NCBI GenBank assembly: GCA_014898415.1
Contig: RCTD01000009.1
Span: forward strand, 1,736,001 to 1,800,000
DNA length: 64,000 bases
Direction: 5' to 3'
Source of the DNA: Stromatinia cepivora
Lineage: Eukaryota > Ascomycota > Leotiomycetes > Helotiales > Sclerotiniaceae
Shown here: positions 21,978 through 34,660 of the stretch, piece after piece
Position numbering within the stretch: the stretch's first letter is position 1
How the letters are laid out: every line of letters begins with the position of its first letter
Notes under the pieces: model-generated
Database searches by the model: none
What the model was told of the DNA's origin: nothing
Seen by the model: the letters and a program-made list of their open reading frames with translations, nothing else
Translations under genes and position numbers: made by a program

Positions 21978-24900
21978 TTATACAAATGCCCTCAACCCTC
22001 TCAATCCACTTCCTTTTTTCTTTTCCTTCGGACTATTCTTCGGACTATCTTCTGCACCACTCCCACTGCCCTCCTTCCTACCATTATCCTTATCCTTCTT
22101 CGACTTCCCAATATTTTGAACCCCTCCTGTTTGCACGTCAGGTAATGAATACGAAGAGACGGAAAACACAAGAGGGGAAGGATCATCTTCCTTCGACTTC
22201 AGAGTACGATTTGCTAGACTTGAAACATGAGTGTACTCACCACGACCATAAACCCTCATTTCACTTTGTGGCTTGACTTTGGGCTTTCCTATCGCTTCCG
22301 AGGAATCCCTATCACTAATATTGCCATCTCTACTCATTGTTCCATCCGAATGTGAAGAACCGGGTGCTGGACCAAAGGTATTGGAATGGGAAAATCTACC
22401 CCCATAGAGATCAGGGCTTGCAGGAGTACTTGTAGGTGGTGATTTGAATGCATGACCTGATGTTGGACTATGGGTATCAATCCTAGGCCGAGCAATAAAA
22501 CTTGATGTACCCGTAAGTGGAAATGCCGCACTAGGTATGAGACTTCCTGGTCTGCCTGAATCAGAATAACTGTGAGCTGAGCGACGATGATCTCTTTGAG
22601 AAATCTGTGGTCCAGGTGATCCATCAATACTCATGGGTAAATCGGACACTCTGTCTTGTGCCGTGAGTACTTCGAGGTGTTCTTGTTGTAACGTAGTATA
22701 TCGTTTCAAAAGATTAGAATGAGCTTTCTTCATATCCTCCATACGCCTTCGTGATCCAGCCAAAGCCTCATCAATGACCTTTTGTTTTGCAGGGTCCAAT
22801 TTTGTAAAGCTAAGTTGTTTGGTGCTTTGTGCTTCTTTAAGTTCGTTTTGAAATTGAACAATCAATTGTTGGATTTCCGCATCTTTGGCCTTCAATTTCA
22901 TATTGAGGATTTCAATCGTATTGTAAGCTTGCTCTTCGTCTTGTTTCGCCTTGTCCATTTCAACCTCTCGAGCTTCATAACTTCGTAACTTAGTAGTAAG
23001 CTTTTCGACCTCGATCCGTAATCTTCCCAGTTCTTCTTTATTTGACTCCACCACTTGAATCTCTTGTGCAGAATGGACAACTTTGTATTCGGCTTGAACG
23101 ACCAACTGTCTTAGATTGTGCATGTCAATTTTTGACGCAGCCAAATCACGCTTCAATTGATCACCCTCAAGGATCCACTTCTTTTGTTCCTCTTTCAATA
23201 GTCTCAACTTGGCCGTCAAATCTGATTCCCATTTCCTGGAGTGATTTCGACTCTTATCGGATTCCGTCTTCATTTGTACAATGGTTTTCTTGGCGTCTTC
23301 CAATTTTGCTTTTAAGATTTTGTTCGAGTTGATTAAGTTCTGAGTCTCAGCTTCGACTCTGGCTTCACGGATGGCCTTTCGACGGAGTTGACCAATATGG
23401 GTCAGATGTTGCTGTTTGAGATAACGTTCAAAATTCAAATCATTCTTCAATAACATAATATCGCGTTGTAAGTATGCAATTTTGGTCGAATCATTTGTAC
23501 CAGGTCTCAAAGACGGCGAACGAGGGGAAGCATGTGCTCGGGTGAGTGTTTGTAGGTATGAATCAACATGAGAATTGTTGTCTTGAGCATGATGACTCAA
23601 TGCAAGAGACTGTACGCTGTCATTGGTCAACGTTTGATAAATACCACTCCTGACCGATCCAGCTCGTTGAGAATCCAACAAATCTTGTAAATGAGTATGT
23701 GAATGTGATGCAGCCATGAATGGAGGTAATGTAGGACTATCGAATCGTTTTTCGGCTCTTAAGACAGGAGAATCCGCAATTGAATGCATTGATTGACTTG
23801 TGAATGAAGCTCTTCTTAGTAACGAATTTCGAAGTCCTTCTGGTGATGCAATACTAGCTGGTGCAGCATATCTCCAACTCGTATGTCGAGATTGAGCTGG
23901 GGTAGTTGCATGGTTTTCAGTGAGTGGTTGATCTGGAACGTCGGGGTTAGTGTCAACATGTAAATTTGGTAGTTGTGATCTTGATAATGGTGCTTGTTGA
24001 GCATATCCTGGAATGTATAGTGCCATGCATTCAGTCACAACATCTGATGCTTCACTTTTCATCCATCGATTAGTATCCGATAATTCCTGATCAATAGTCA
24101 TTGTGAAGAAATTTGGATGTAAGAGATGGACTTGTCTGAAAGGTTCAGATCTTTGTCTAATTTCCATAGGTTCAACTGCAAGTTCATTAGCTCCTGGAAA
24201 TCCCTGATGTCTCAAAAACTTTTGAGGTTTTCGGATGTAGCTCATGAAATTCATCGGATAAAGACCGTAAAGAAATGTGTAATAATGTAACAATTCAGGA
24301 ACCGATACATCTTCCGAATCCAGTAAGTAAGATAATTTGGTCCAAGAACTTGTACTATGAGTACTTTTATCATCTTGGTCATCAGATGCCGGATGATCCT
24401 CGTACTTTCGTTCCCTATCCCAGAAAAGCATCCTACTATAGATATTGAAAAGAGCAGGGAGATGTTTAGGAAGAGAGCTTGGAATATGAGGTAAGAACAT
24501 AATCAAAGCTGTCATAGCCAATGACACCACCCGAGTCGAAGTATCTATTTGTAAACATCGTAAGAGGTTTTCGAAGAGAGGAGTTTGAAGCAGTTGATGT
24601 AAATGAGGGGGTTGATGCCGAATAAACTCGCAAAGTAACGAAAGAGTAAGGATTCGACTGTCTTTCTTTACGAAGTATTGGTTGATGACAGTCAAGAAGT
24701 TCTGTAATTCGTCAACGCTCCATCCCCATCTTCAGATTGAATGATGTATATACCTTTGGTCTCTTCCTCCCGAATGATATCAGTATACCCCTTAATTGAC
24801 TCTCAACAAATCTCGCATTCCCATCAAGTGGTATGACGCTACTGTTACTCTTTGCCAACCAAATTGCGAGTAGATTCTCTGCCACCGTGTCCGAAGTAGT

Positions 24901-25364
24901 AATCGCATCCTCGATATGTCCTTCGTCTTCATCATAAATAAGAATATCCAGTAAAGTATTCCTAGCTTCCAAAGCCAATCCCTTCTCTTCTCCAAGATGA
25001 CTCAACACTGGTATACATAATTTATCCCACCATTGTAACATTCTGCCGCCCCCTTTGATTGAAGTTCTGAGTTTTCGTAATATGGATAGGAAGGAGGCAT
25101 AGCGGGTAGGGTGGTCGGCGATGTCTTTTTCATAGATGGAGAGTAACTCTTCTTGTAGTTTGTTGGAGTCGGATTCATCGTGGGTAGGATTCTTTTCAGG
25201 GTAGGAGTGAATAACTCGCACAAGATCATCGGGAAGTGGTAATCGGGTAGAAGTTGTTATTGATGTTTTGATTGCTTTCGTAAGGTCCTTAAGTGAACTG
25301 TAGTATATATTGTTAGTAGAGGGGAGATAGAAACAAACATGGGAGTATCTTACCCAGAAGACAT
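21978..25364 (-). CDS. TSC1 / hamartin homologue
   Basis: Exons 25364-25354 (11 nt, ATGTCTTCTGG), 25297-24754 and 24701-21978 (minus) give 1092 residues. Introns have GTAAGA...CTAAC...ACAG and GTATAT...TTACAG, phases 2 and 0. The N-terminal third is helical with HEAT-like repeats (LDILIYDEDEGHIEDAI, FVKKDSRILTLSLLCEF, ALFNIYSRMLFWDRE, LLHYYTFLYGLYPMNF), the hamartin core. A Ser-rich linker follows, then a long coiled coil at about residues 595-870 and a basic tail. Known role: with the GAP TSC2 it holds Rheb inactive and so restrains TORC1; S. pombe and many filamentous fungi keep it. A GTGAGT...CTGAC...ACAG segment of 114 nt near the 3' end lies in frame and may be a retained or alternative intron. 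Confidence 0.88.
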
Positions 25365-26197
25365 CTTGCCTCCTTCATTGATAGTTCTAGCAAATAATGC
25401 TGTTAGTAGGTGCTTTATCAAGCTTTTCTGTCATGCCTTTTAAGCTTTGTTGTAAGACGCGGGGTTTCTGATCCTAATCTCTAACTTTTTCGAATCCGTC
25501 TCTCATATCATAGGTAGGTAATATAAAAAAAGAAATCATTATCATCTCCTCATGTTGCACATTAGAATATGAGTGAAGAGAAAACCTAGAAAATAATTCT
25601 TGGGTATGCAACAAGGGACGGTACTAGGTATGGTAGATCATCTGCAAGATTTCATATTGGGAAAAAGTGGTGCGGTAATAATCAATCTTTTGTCGCTGAT
25701 GTTGGATGTACTCACAAGGGGTTTACCTTCCGTCTTGCAGGAGCTTTTCATCCTTGTTCATATTCTTTTTGGATGGGGAAAAATGATTTGTTCTAATAAG
25801 ATGGGGAAGCGAAGGCGGTGAACATTCTTATCGCCGAAATATATGAGGGGGAGAAGGAAGTGAGACCAAGCAACAAGATTGACCAACCCTAAAAACTGTA
25901 GAAGCCTGATACATTTTTCCGCCTTTGGATCTGATCGGGAGTTTCTCTGTAGCCATTCTCGTCTCATATGCTTATTGTATATAATGTTACGACAATGAAG
26001 TTCACTTCCATCTCATGCCTTGACTTTGAAGGGGTTGAAGTTCATTTATGTCTATTCACATGTCTAAATTACCCGCTTTCTTTACATGCTCGCGCACAAC
26101 CATTCTTTTAAGACCTACTCTACTTTATCGCCTTCCTTTTCCTTTCCCTTTCCCTTTCCTCCCCTTCCCTCCCTCCCCTCGTCCCACAACCTTGTCT
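25365..26197. other. Intergenic
   Basis: Promoter of TSC1 and 3' region of the hydrolase, with a CCTTT/TTTCCC pyrimidine run at 26120-26180. No gene supported. Confidence 0.45.
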
Positions 26198-27187
26198 CTA
26201 AAGCAAATACTCATCAAACCAAGTAACAGCCTGCAAGAAAGCCTGTTCTTTAGCAAACTTCTCTACCGCCTTACTCATATCACATCTAACCGCGAAACCA
26301 TGCGAAGTACCACTGTAAAGGTTCATTTGATATGTAGCCCCGATTTCCTTGAGAATCTCTTCTGTCTTGTGGCGTTTCTCGGGTGGGAAAATTGCATCGG
26401 TTTCGGCGGCTGCGATGGAGAGGGGCCCTTTGATTGCGCTGACTTCGTGTTCCTCGGTGAAACTTGGCGATGTTAATTATGGTATTTAAGTTTTTGGTTG
26501 AAGTGTCATGAGAGCGTAGGGAGGGGGAAGAAAGACAAAACTCACGAAGGATGAGCAACATATCCAACATCAACACCCTTACCCTCAGCCAAAAATCTAA
26601 TAACAGATTTAGCACCAAAGCAGTATCCCACAGCTCCAATTTTAGTATATCCCTTAGACTTCAAGAATTCAATGGATTTCTCGACGATGGGATCAATATA
26701 TGTGTATGTATGTGGGTTATTTCCATCAGAACCCCTAGTTAACCATTGCATGATTTCGAAACTTTCGGGACGGTTAAGAGGGACTGGGTCGCCGTTGAGG
26801 ATATCAGGGATGACGGTATAGTAACCATTGGCGGCGAATTGATCGGCCATCAGTTGGGAGTTTTGCCCTGGTTAGGAGATTTTAGTTACTGGGAATTGCC
26901 TTCATTATGGGTGAAGACGAAGTGAAAATACGTACAGATACCAATAACATCTGGAAGGTAAAGGACAGCAGTATCTTTGTGAACCTTTTCTTTAGGCTCA
27001 GCAACGTATGCATCAATAGTATCAGCAATTTTGATTGAAGATCCAGTTGGTGTACCTCTAAAACAACAAGTGCCATCAGTTTCATATCCACATACATAAA
27101 CCCCCATGTAGAGCTCTTCAGAAGAGTAAAAACTTACTCGTGCTTAATACCTTGGGTACAACATCGTGCGGGTTGGTTTGAAGCCAT
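26198..27187 (-). CDS. Dienelactone hydrolase family protein (AIM2-like)
   Basis: Four minus-strand exons: 27187-27138, 27057-26936, 26867-26546 and 26462-26198, giving 252 residues. All introns have GT...AG ends (GTAAGT/TTTAG, GTACGT/CCAG, GTGAGT/CCAAG) and the sum keeps frame. It starts MASNQPARCCTQGIKHEGT, the usual beginning of fungal members. The alpha/beta-hydrolase triad is visible: nucleophile cysteine in GAVGYCFGAKS (about C140), aspartate in AAETDAIF (about D187) and histidine in SGTSHGFAVR (about H219). The core also has YLPDVIGI and YTVIPDILNGDP. It is probably cytosolic with carboxymethylenebutenolidase-like activity; the physiological substrate in fungi is not known. Confidence 0.93.
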
Positions 27188-27850
27188 TTTTAGTATATAT
27201 TGAAAGTTTATAGATAGAGATGTCTTGAAAAGAAAGTCTAAATAGATTAAAAAGTTTTATTGACTTAGAAATCACAATGGGAACAATCGATATTTGTAAA
27301 AAAAAATTACGTAGGTCACAGAGACCTTAGCATGGCCAGCTCTACCCCTCCACTTGGCTCTCTAGGTAGTGGATCTGGTAGAAATATGTTACCTCCGTGT
27401 TGTTAACTCCATTGAACAGGTAGTTCTAATTCCGATGAAAGTCTTCGGAGTAAAACATTACGGACCTCGCTCTCGATCTGAATACTTCTAGAACTATAGG
27501 AGGGAAGATTGGTTGCCGTCTCTAATGAAGAATTTTTGAAGATCAATTGAAAGTGTATGTATTGATTGCTGATTTCTATGAGATGACGATGAATGATGAT
27601 GAGAGTGCATCAAGTGCAGAAAATACCAGTAACGTTAAATGTGGACCTGAGACTTGGGAATGAAACATAACTGGTGAGTGAGCACGTGGGTATGAAACAT
27701 AATACAAGGAAACTCACAGTTGGCTAACGTTATCGCGGCTAATTTCGCGTCTAAAATCATGTCAAATAGCCTCCGATAATTCCGCGCTTAATTTTATCTG
27801 ATATTGGTGATTTCTATCAGCAGCTTCAAATCCAAAATTCCACAGCAACA
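27188..27850. promoter_or_regulatory. Divergent intergenic region
   Basis: 663 bp separate two divergently transcribed genes (hydrolase on minus, uL23m on plus), so it contains both promoters. No specific element could be assigned. Confidence 0.4.
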
Positions 27851-28653
27851 ATGGCAGCACCACTTGCAGCCGTGGCTCGGGCGCCCAAGATGGGTCGCAA
27901 AGAGATATTTCTGTGCGTTTTTCTCGTGCCATCGTTCTACCTATCCTGTCCAATCCACTAACCTCCTCGACAATAGTCCCAACTTTACAATAACACTCCT
28001 CCGCACACCGAATCTGCCACCTTCTTTCGCATCTTTTATCGTGCCTCTCAATTTGAATAAATTGGATATGAGGGATTATTTATGGAATGCGTATGGGATA
28101 GAAGTTCGAGCAGTACGAAGTTATATACAAGCGCAGAAATTGAAGGAGGGGAAACCGGGGCAGAAAATACCTACACCTAGGAAATGGTTTAGGCCGAGGA
28201 GTATTAAGAGGATGATGGTAGAGATGGAGAGACCATTTGTGTGGCCCGAAGAACCTAAGGACTTTTCCGCGTATGTTGTGATTCTTGAGGGTTTTGTGTT
28301 TGTGGCGGGGAGATGGAGGGTGTAGTAGGGAGCAAGCTGACGGGGTTAAATGCTGGAGAGAAAATATAAAAAAAGGATTGCGGAGATGCAAAGGCTAATC
28401 ATACGATGTGAACAGTTGGGATAAAGAAGGACTCAAGAAACGCCAAGAACACGAAGAAGAACTACAAGCAGAGCAGTACCCAGACGCCAAACAAAAGCCC
28501 AGCAAAGAACGTCTATCAATCGCGGAGCAAGCAAGGAAAATTTTGCAAGGGAAGGAGAAATGGGCGCCTACGAGAGATACTTGGATGAATGTAGGAGAGG
28601 AGGTTGAGGTAGAGCAAGATGTGAAGGTACCTCGTACCAGACGACCGTCATAG
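27851..28653 (+). CDS. Mitochondrial large-subunit ribosomal protein uL23m
   Basis: Exons 27851-27912, 27977-28270 and 28416-28653 encode 197 residues. Introns have GTGCGT...ACTAAC...ATAG and GTATGT...ACAG; both preserve frame. The start MAAPLAAVARAPKMGRKEIFLPNF, with the first intron inside, and then ITLLRTPNLPPSFASFIVPLNLNK, YLWNAYGIEVRAVRSYI and PRSIKRMMVEMERPFVWPEEP follow the L23 fold of fungal mitochondrial proteins (yeast Mrp20 family). The charged C-terminal extension (KKRQEHEEELQAEQ) is typical of the mitochondrial forms. It binds 21S/large rRNA domain III near the exit tunnel. Confidence 0.9.
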
Positions 28654-29059
28654 ATGAAGAGTGGAGGGGATGCATGGAGGGTTGAACATAGGAAGAGCGT
28701 GTATACTGCACGAAGTATTGTATGAATAATTCATCAAATGGAGATATATGAACATGAAGAATAAAAATGACACTATAAATCAATCACAGCTTTAGCATTG
28801 ACTTTGAAGTCAATATCTTCTTCAACATCAGGTTTGACTTCCAAGTCCTGAATTTATTCAATCATTTAGGATTCTTAAATAAACTCCTGGAAATTTAAAT
28901 CCTACAGCTCATCCAAATGTCCTCTTGATTGTGCTGTAACTCTGCAGCTGGTATAGGTCTGGTCTTTGCTGGTCCGGTAAATCACCCATTCTACTGAGTT
29001 AAATCTCCATACATCACCTTGGTCAATATCGATTCAAACTTGTTTAAATTCAACCCCCA
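28654..29059. other. Convergent 3' region
   Basis: About 400 bp between the 3' ends of uL23m (+) and the methyltransferase (-). No gene; presumably the two overlapping termination regions. Confidence 0.45.
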
Positions 29060-30741
29060 CTAATTCGCTCCTGCCTCACTCCCCTCCTCGATCCTTATCT
29101 CCTCCTGATCCCCAACAGCTAATACGGACTCCACCCTCCTAACATCATCACCGCTCCCACTCTCCACTTCTTCCTCAACCCAAGCCCCATCTCCTTGAAA
29201 CCTCAAAACCTCATTTCCCCACCCCCACCACCCCGCCGTCATATTCCTCGCAAATATTTCTAGCCCCTTATAATCCTGAACACCCAATAACTGCCCAAAA
29301 AGAAATCTCAGATTCGGTTTTCGTGAGTGTAAATCTGGAACTCCTATTAAAATTCTTCGTTTTATGGCAATGGTGGAGATTTCGGGTTGGACTGGGTTCG
29401 CAGAGGATGAAGGTGACAGTGAAGCTGTGGTGGGTAAGAGTTGATTGATGGTGTGCGAGTGTTTAAAGAGACTTTGGTTTGTAGAATTGGTTTCCTCACA
29501 TTCCTCTCTGACGTCCGGTACCTCTTCCCCAACTGATTTCTTAGAATCAAATTCCATTTTCCCAACATGTTTCCTCTCAACGCTTGTCTTTCGTCCCACA
29601 AGAAGAATCTCCCAAGGCTTCCTCCATGTTCCTTTAATATCATAAATTGGTTCACCACTAGATGTCAATTTGAGCCAAATCCATTCTTCTACTAATTTGA
29701 TACCCCAGTGGTCAAATAACCCACCTTGGTCGAGAAGCATGGCGCGAAAGGAGGGCTTGTTGGTTACCCATATTCCAACGTAGCCGCTGTTTTCTATGTG
29801 GTGACATGGTAGACTGGAGAATTGGGAGTTAGTAGTTATATTGGGAAGAGGAATGTTTAGATAGAGGTGATGTGCAAATAAAGTTGAAGGTTCTGAAACA
29901 GCTAGATACCCAAATAGAGTTTCATACTCAGACGGAATCGCAAAATCAAATCGAGATGAGCATCAGAATGAGCTTAGAAATCCAAATACAGCTGAACATT
30001 AGAAGAAGGTAAAAACAAGGAAATAACTCCTTACGATTTCAATAGGTTTCCTATACCAAGTGATCCCGAAGCAGTAGTATATGCATCCTTCCGTAAGGCA
30101 GATCGATTAGGCCAGGGCGGATCAGCAATTATTACATGAAAGCTCGGCAGGCCCTCACATAGTCCTAAATCACCCTGGTCATTGACTTCAGAAATATTTC
30201 CATACAACATCGTTGACTTGGGCGGCATCGTACCCGCCACATCATCTATCTCAACGCGTTTTGAACGCATGCAGACATTCTCAACTTTGATGACATCATG
30301 CTGTGCCTTTCCTACCCCTTCTTCCGGCGGCCCCCTTTTCCTCTTCTTCTCATCCTTTCCATGAACACGATCTAAACAAAGACTCCCATTCCACCTAAAA
30401 TCCCCCTTCATCTCATCCAAAGCAAGCTGAACATAACGTTCTAACATCAATTCCTTGATATTTTTCACCGGCGCATTTTTAAGAGCTTTTGCGGACTTGG
30501 GTTCAAGTGATGGATAGGGTATAACCAGTGGTTTGCATGATATGAGTCTTCTTTTGGGATTTTGAGGAGGAATTTGTTCTTCAGATAAATATTGGGCATC
30601 TTCGATAGATCGTGGGATATCGATCAAGGTAATTGATTGGTTGTCGTCTTGGTAGAGGATGTGTGGTGGAAGGGAACAAGGTTGCATATGCGATACTGTT
30701 GTGTCAGTCTTACATAACTTTCCGCATATATGAGGTTCCAT
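29060..30741 (-). CDS. MT-A70 family N6-adenine methyltransferase, METTL4-like
   Basis: Exons 30741-30035 and 29813-29060 (minus) encode 486 residues. The intron 29814-30034 has GTAAGG and CTCCAG ends, phase 2. The catalytic DPPW (HVIIADPPWPNRS, about residues 207-210) binds the target adenine and SAM. Downstream come GYVGIWVTNKPSF, WGIKLVEEWIWLKLTSSGEPIYDIKGTW in pieces, RKPWEILLVGRK, and the C-terminal GVPDLHSRKPNLRFLF and LEIFARNMTAGWWGWGNEVL. This order is the MT-A70 fold of the METTL4 branch rather than IME4/METTL3. Family members methylate adenine in snRNA or DNA; the substrate here is unknown. A Ser/Thr-rich insertion of about 70 residues (from SVERKHVGKM) sits between the last two core strands. 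It borders the RIP-decayed AT block at 30.8 kb. Confidence 0.85.
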
Positions 30742-33200
30742 CTGGGTAGGAATTGTTTTTATAGGTTGATAAATTGCAATTTATTAAACATGTTCGAGGA
30801 GATTTCTCGATGTTTTGTCACGTGAGTACGGTATATAACATGTTGGAAGATTTGCGATGTTCTACATTTTGATTTCGACCATTCATGACAAAACCACCAA
30901 AGTTTTATTTATTTTTCTAAATTATTATATTCAATCTTTTGAATTATTAAATTAAGCTTTTTAAATTATAATATTTAATCTTTTGAATTATTGAATTTAA
31001 TTTTTTAAATAATAATATTTAACCCTTTGAATTATTGAATTTAACTCTTTAAATTATTGAATTTCCCTTTTGAATAATAATATTCAACTTTTTGAATTGG
31101 AATATTAAACTTTTTAAATTAAATTATTTGAATTAAAATATTTAATTCTTTAAATTATAATATTAAATCCTTTGAATTAAAATATTCAATATTTTGAATT
31201 AGAATATTTACTTCCCCAAATTATCGAATTAAACCCTCTAAATTATTATATTAAGTTCTTTGAATTAGAATATTTAACTTTTTGAATTAGAATATTTAAT
31301 CTTTTGAATTATTTCTCTTTAAATTATATCCTTTTAAACTATATTCCTTTGAATCTTTTTTTAAACTCTATAATATTAGAATTTAAAGTTTTATAAAATT
31401 AAAAATCAAAAAGTAAACTTATAATATCCTTTATGAATTCTATATTATTCATTTTTATATATTCATTTATATAAAATGAAATTCTAGAATTAAATAAAGA
31501 GTTTCTAGATTTAAAAAGTCTATTAAATCAAAAAGTAAATCTATAATATTCTCTACAAACTTTATATTATTCATTTTTATATATTTATTTATATAAAATA
31601 AAATTCTAGAATTGAATAAACAATTTCTAAATCTTTAATATCTTGAATAAATAATATAGAACTATCTATAATATCTTTCAAGAAATGAATATCATTATAT
31701 AAATAATCAAAATCATTTAAATCTAATTTGATATTCAAATTCTTCAATTAAATTTATAAATGATTTATTTTTTAAATTCCAAAATATCTTTAATACCAAT
31801 CGATTTCGAAGTAGTAATTATATTATTTAATTTTGTATAATTATTTTCCTTATAAGTTTACCTTATATAAAAAATATTCCTAATTTCCCTTTCAATTATT
31901 ATAATACCTTTCAAAAAATAAATACTATTATACAAATAATAAAGATAATTTAATTCTAATTCGCTATTCTAATTCTTCAATTAATTATATTAATAATTGG
32001 TTTTTTGAGTTTCAAGATATCTTTAATATTAATCGATTTCAGAATAATAATTACATTATTTAATTTTATTATTATTGTTATTGAATAATAAATAACTCTC
32101 ATTAACCATTTTACAATATAAAGATCTATATATATATATTATACTCATTCCGAATAATAAGAATAATATAATCAATACGATCAATTAGGCTATTTAGATC
32201 AATTAGATTAATTTGGTCAATTTGATCAATTTGGTCGATTTAATTGATTAAATCAATTTAATTGATTTAAATAATATAATTGATCGATATATGAATACGA
32301 ATTCGAACTTTATGAATTCATTAATATATACGAAATCATCGAATTTATAGATGTTCGAATAAAGAAATCTAAATTAGTCGAATATTAAGATTATTCGAAT
32401 AAAGAACCTTTATAATACTAATTAAGGTAATTGGAATAATAAATCTTTATTCAAATTGATAAATAAAAATAAAGTATTGATATATGAAAGAATTAGAAAA
32501 GAATATATAGAAAAACTATACCCTCAATATTGAAAGAAAAGAATCTGTATTCTAATATCATTCAATATTATTAACTATATACAAATCAATATTATTATAT
32601 CATTCAACTTTTACTATTATAACTTGATATTTACTTATTCCATTATAGTCCCTGAATTACTATTTCCAAATTATAAGATTTATCATCTTATAAATATATA
32701 ACCTTCAATAATTTTATATAATCATCTTTTTTATAAATTTATTTTATATAAAAAATAATCTTTCAATTATTCTAATACTTTTCAAAAAATAAATACTATT
32801 ATATAAATAATGAAAATTATTTAATTCTAATTCGATATTCGAATTCTTTAATTAGTTATATTAATAATTCATTTTTTAAATTTCAAAATATCTCTAATAT
32901 TGATTTATTTCGGAATAATAATCATATTATATGATTTTATATAATTACTCCCTTTGTAAATAATTCTAATTTCTCTTTCAATTTTTATTATAATACCTTT
33001 CAAAAAAATAAATACTGTTATATAAATAATGAAAATAATTTAATTCAAATTTCATATTCGAATTCTTCAATGAATTCTATCAATAATTGATTTTTTAATT
33101 TCCAAAATATCTCCAATATTGATCGATTACTATTCAATGATTATTTAGATCCTCAACAAAGAATATTATAGCGTTGATTTATTATTAAATTTTAAAAATT
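30742..33200. repeat. AT-rich RIP block with minisatellite-like and longer degenerate repeats
   Basis: From about 30880 to 31380 a unit of roughly 30-33 bp (TTGAATTATTGAATTTAATC and variants) recurs without reading frame. From about 31650 to 33130 a longer unit of roughly 220-250 bp recurs at about 31660, 31910, 32770 and 32990. Its signature is CTTTCAAAAAATAAATACT...GATATTCGAATTCTTC...TTTAAATTTCAAAATATCTTTAATATTGATCGATTTCGG. The same unit occurs inverted at 34680-35060. Around 32190-32280 is a run of GATCAATTTGGTC-type repeats. No coding capacity. Confidence 0.7.
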
Positions 33201-33725
33201 GGAGGTGAAAATTGAAGAGTGTGCAGTGAGTAAGGACCAGAACTCTTACATCCGCGCCGGTATTATGCCCGTACCACCTTTCTTCATATCGACAACCAGT
33301 TAGTTATACAATAGTGAAGGCACTCCCAAGATAGAGCTGGAAATCCCCCTTCCAAATATTACCCTATAGTATCAAGAATTCACTATGAACCCAAGGTAAT
33401 CTGCATAAGCTGTGCAGAGCTTGCCCATATCCGAATGGTTCTAAGACCCTATCGCGCCTATATCTGACTATCTTGAATCTTAATCTGCTCAAGGTAAGAT
33501 GTGTATAGCTTTCAATGGCCCTATTTGTTCTTTTGTATTCAACAATTCCCATGCGAGATTTTTCATTTCAGCATTATTGTATTCAGCTACTGAAATCGAT
33601 TTGATATGAATATATAATTTATTAGAGTTGAATGGGCTATCTTTCTTTAATGAATTGAAATATTCTTCTGTAAAGATTGTATTTAGGATTCGGATGTTTT
33701 GATTATGGATAGAGACAAATCGGAT

Positions 33726-34660
33726 CTAATATTTGAAAGTTAGCTTAAACCTTGTATAAATATACTTCTGACTAACAGGTAATCTTCGTAATGCAGACCG
33801 AGATGCACACAACTGTAGCGATTGTTTTTCCATTATTCTTGTCTCGGTCCACCGTTGGGTGCTGTCGTTGTAGTTCCAAGCAAGAAAAGCAATCTTATAA
33901 AATGCAATAAACTCGCTCGTTAGGATTTCATTATTCATCGTAGAATGCGAATGAATTGTGAGAGCAAGCGTTGTTAAGTTGCAAGTCGTCCAAGTAGCTG
34001 TGAAGCCCCAACAATTACGATGCACTTCATACATATCTCTATATTGTCAAACGTTAGAAAAATATAGAAATATAATGAAACGGATTAGTTATAATATACG
34101 ACCATCCGCGAAGCTCTCCTAATCCCCCCCAGGACAATTCTTGTATGTTGTCGTGGAGTTGGGCGGCGATTCTCAGGCTGTTGAAGAACAGATCGTAATT
34201 CGATAAAGGAGTCTCAGTACGATCAATTAAGGTTGTCGGAATCATAGGTATATCTTTGGTTGAGTCAATGATGATACCAAAGACATCGCTGAATTCTTTC
34301 TTCAAGATTTCGCTTTCCTTATATTTAGACTTCAAAATAGGCTTATAAATCTGGGCAACAACTTGTCGGCGAGACGTAGTGGAGAGCGGCATGGTAAACT
34401 TCAATCGATCGATAGTTAGCTTCGTGATTCTGTGATTCATTTGCAATGTTGTTCGTAAGTTTATTTGTGTTATTATATATGGATTCCGCCTCGCTTTGTT
34501 GCTCTGACAACTGTACGAAACTAACCTTATCGCCGATCGTTTTCCCAAAAGGGGAAGTTCCAGTCCGGATTACTTGATGGCTCAAATGGTGGCATTCATG
34601 AATGATAATGCCTCGGCTTTGCAACGGTACGTTATGGGGGGTGGTGATCACACAAAAAAA
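33726..34660 (-). pseudogene. Possible gene or gene remnant of unknown family
   Basis: An island of normal base composition inside AT-rich repeats. On the minus strand it reads RGIIIHECHHLSHQVIR near 34600, then after a possible GTTAGT...CACAG intron another coding-like run (RRQVVAQIYKPILKSKY, EFSDVFGIIIDSTKDIPMIP, NYDLFFNSLRIAAQLHDNI) at 34150-34380. A third frame covers 33726-34034 (NCWGFTATWTTCNLTTLALT). HECHH fits the HExxH zinc-protease pattern, but the motif is short and no other metalloprotease block is visible. The 5' end is cut by the repeat at 34635. It may be a truncated lineage-specific gene. I cannot name it. Confidence 0.3.

Noticed and set aside
21646..22276. Several plus-strand frames with Pro/Phe/Ser repeats
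   Set aside because: Antisense to the TSC1 3' exon or low-complexity pyrimidine DNA.
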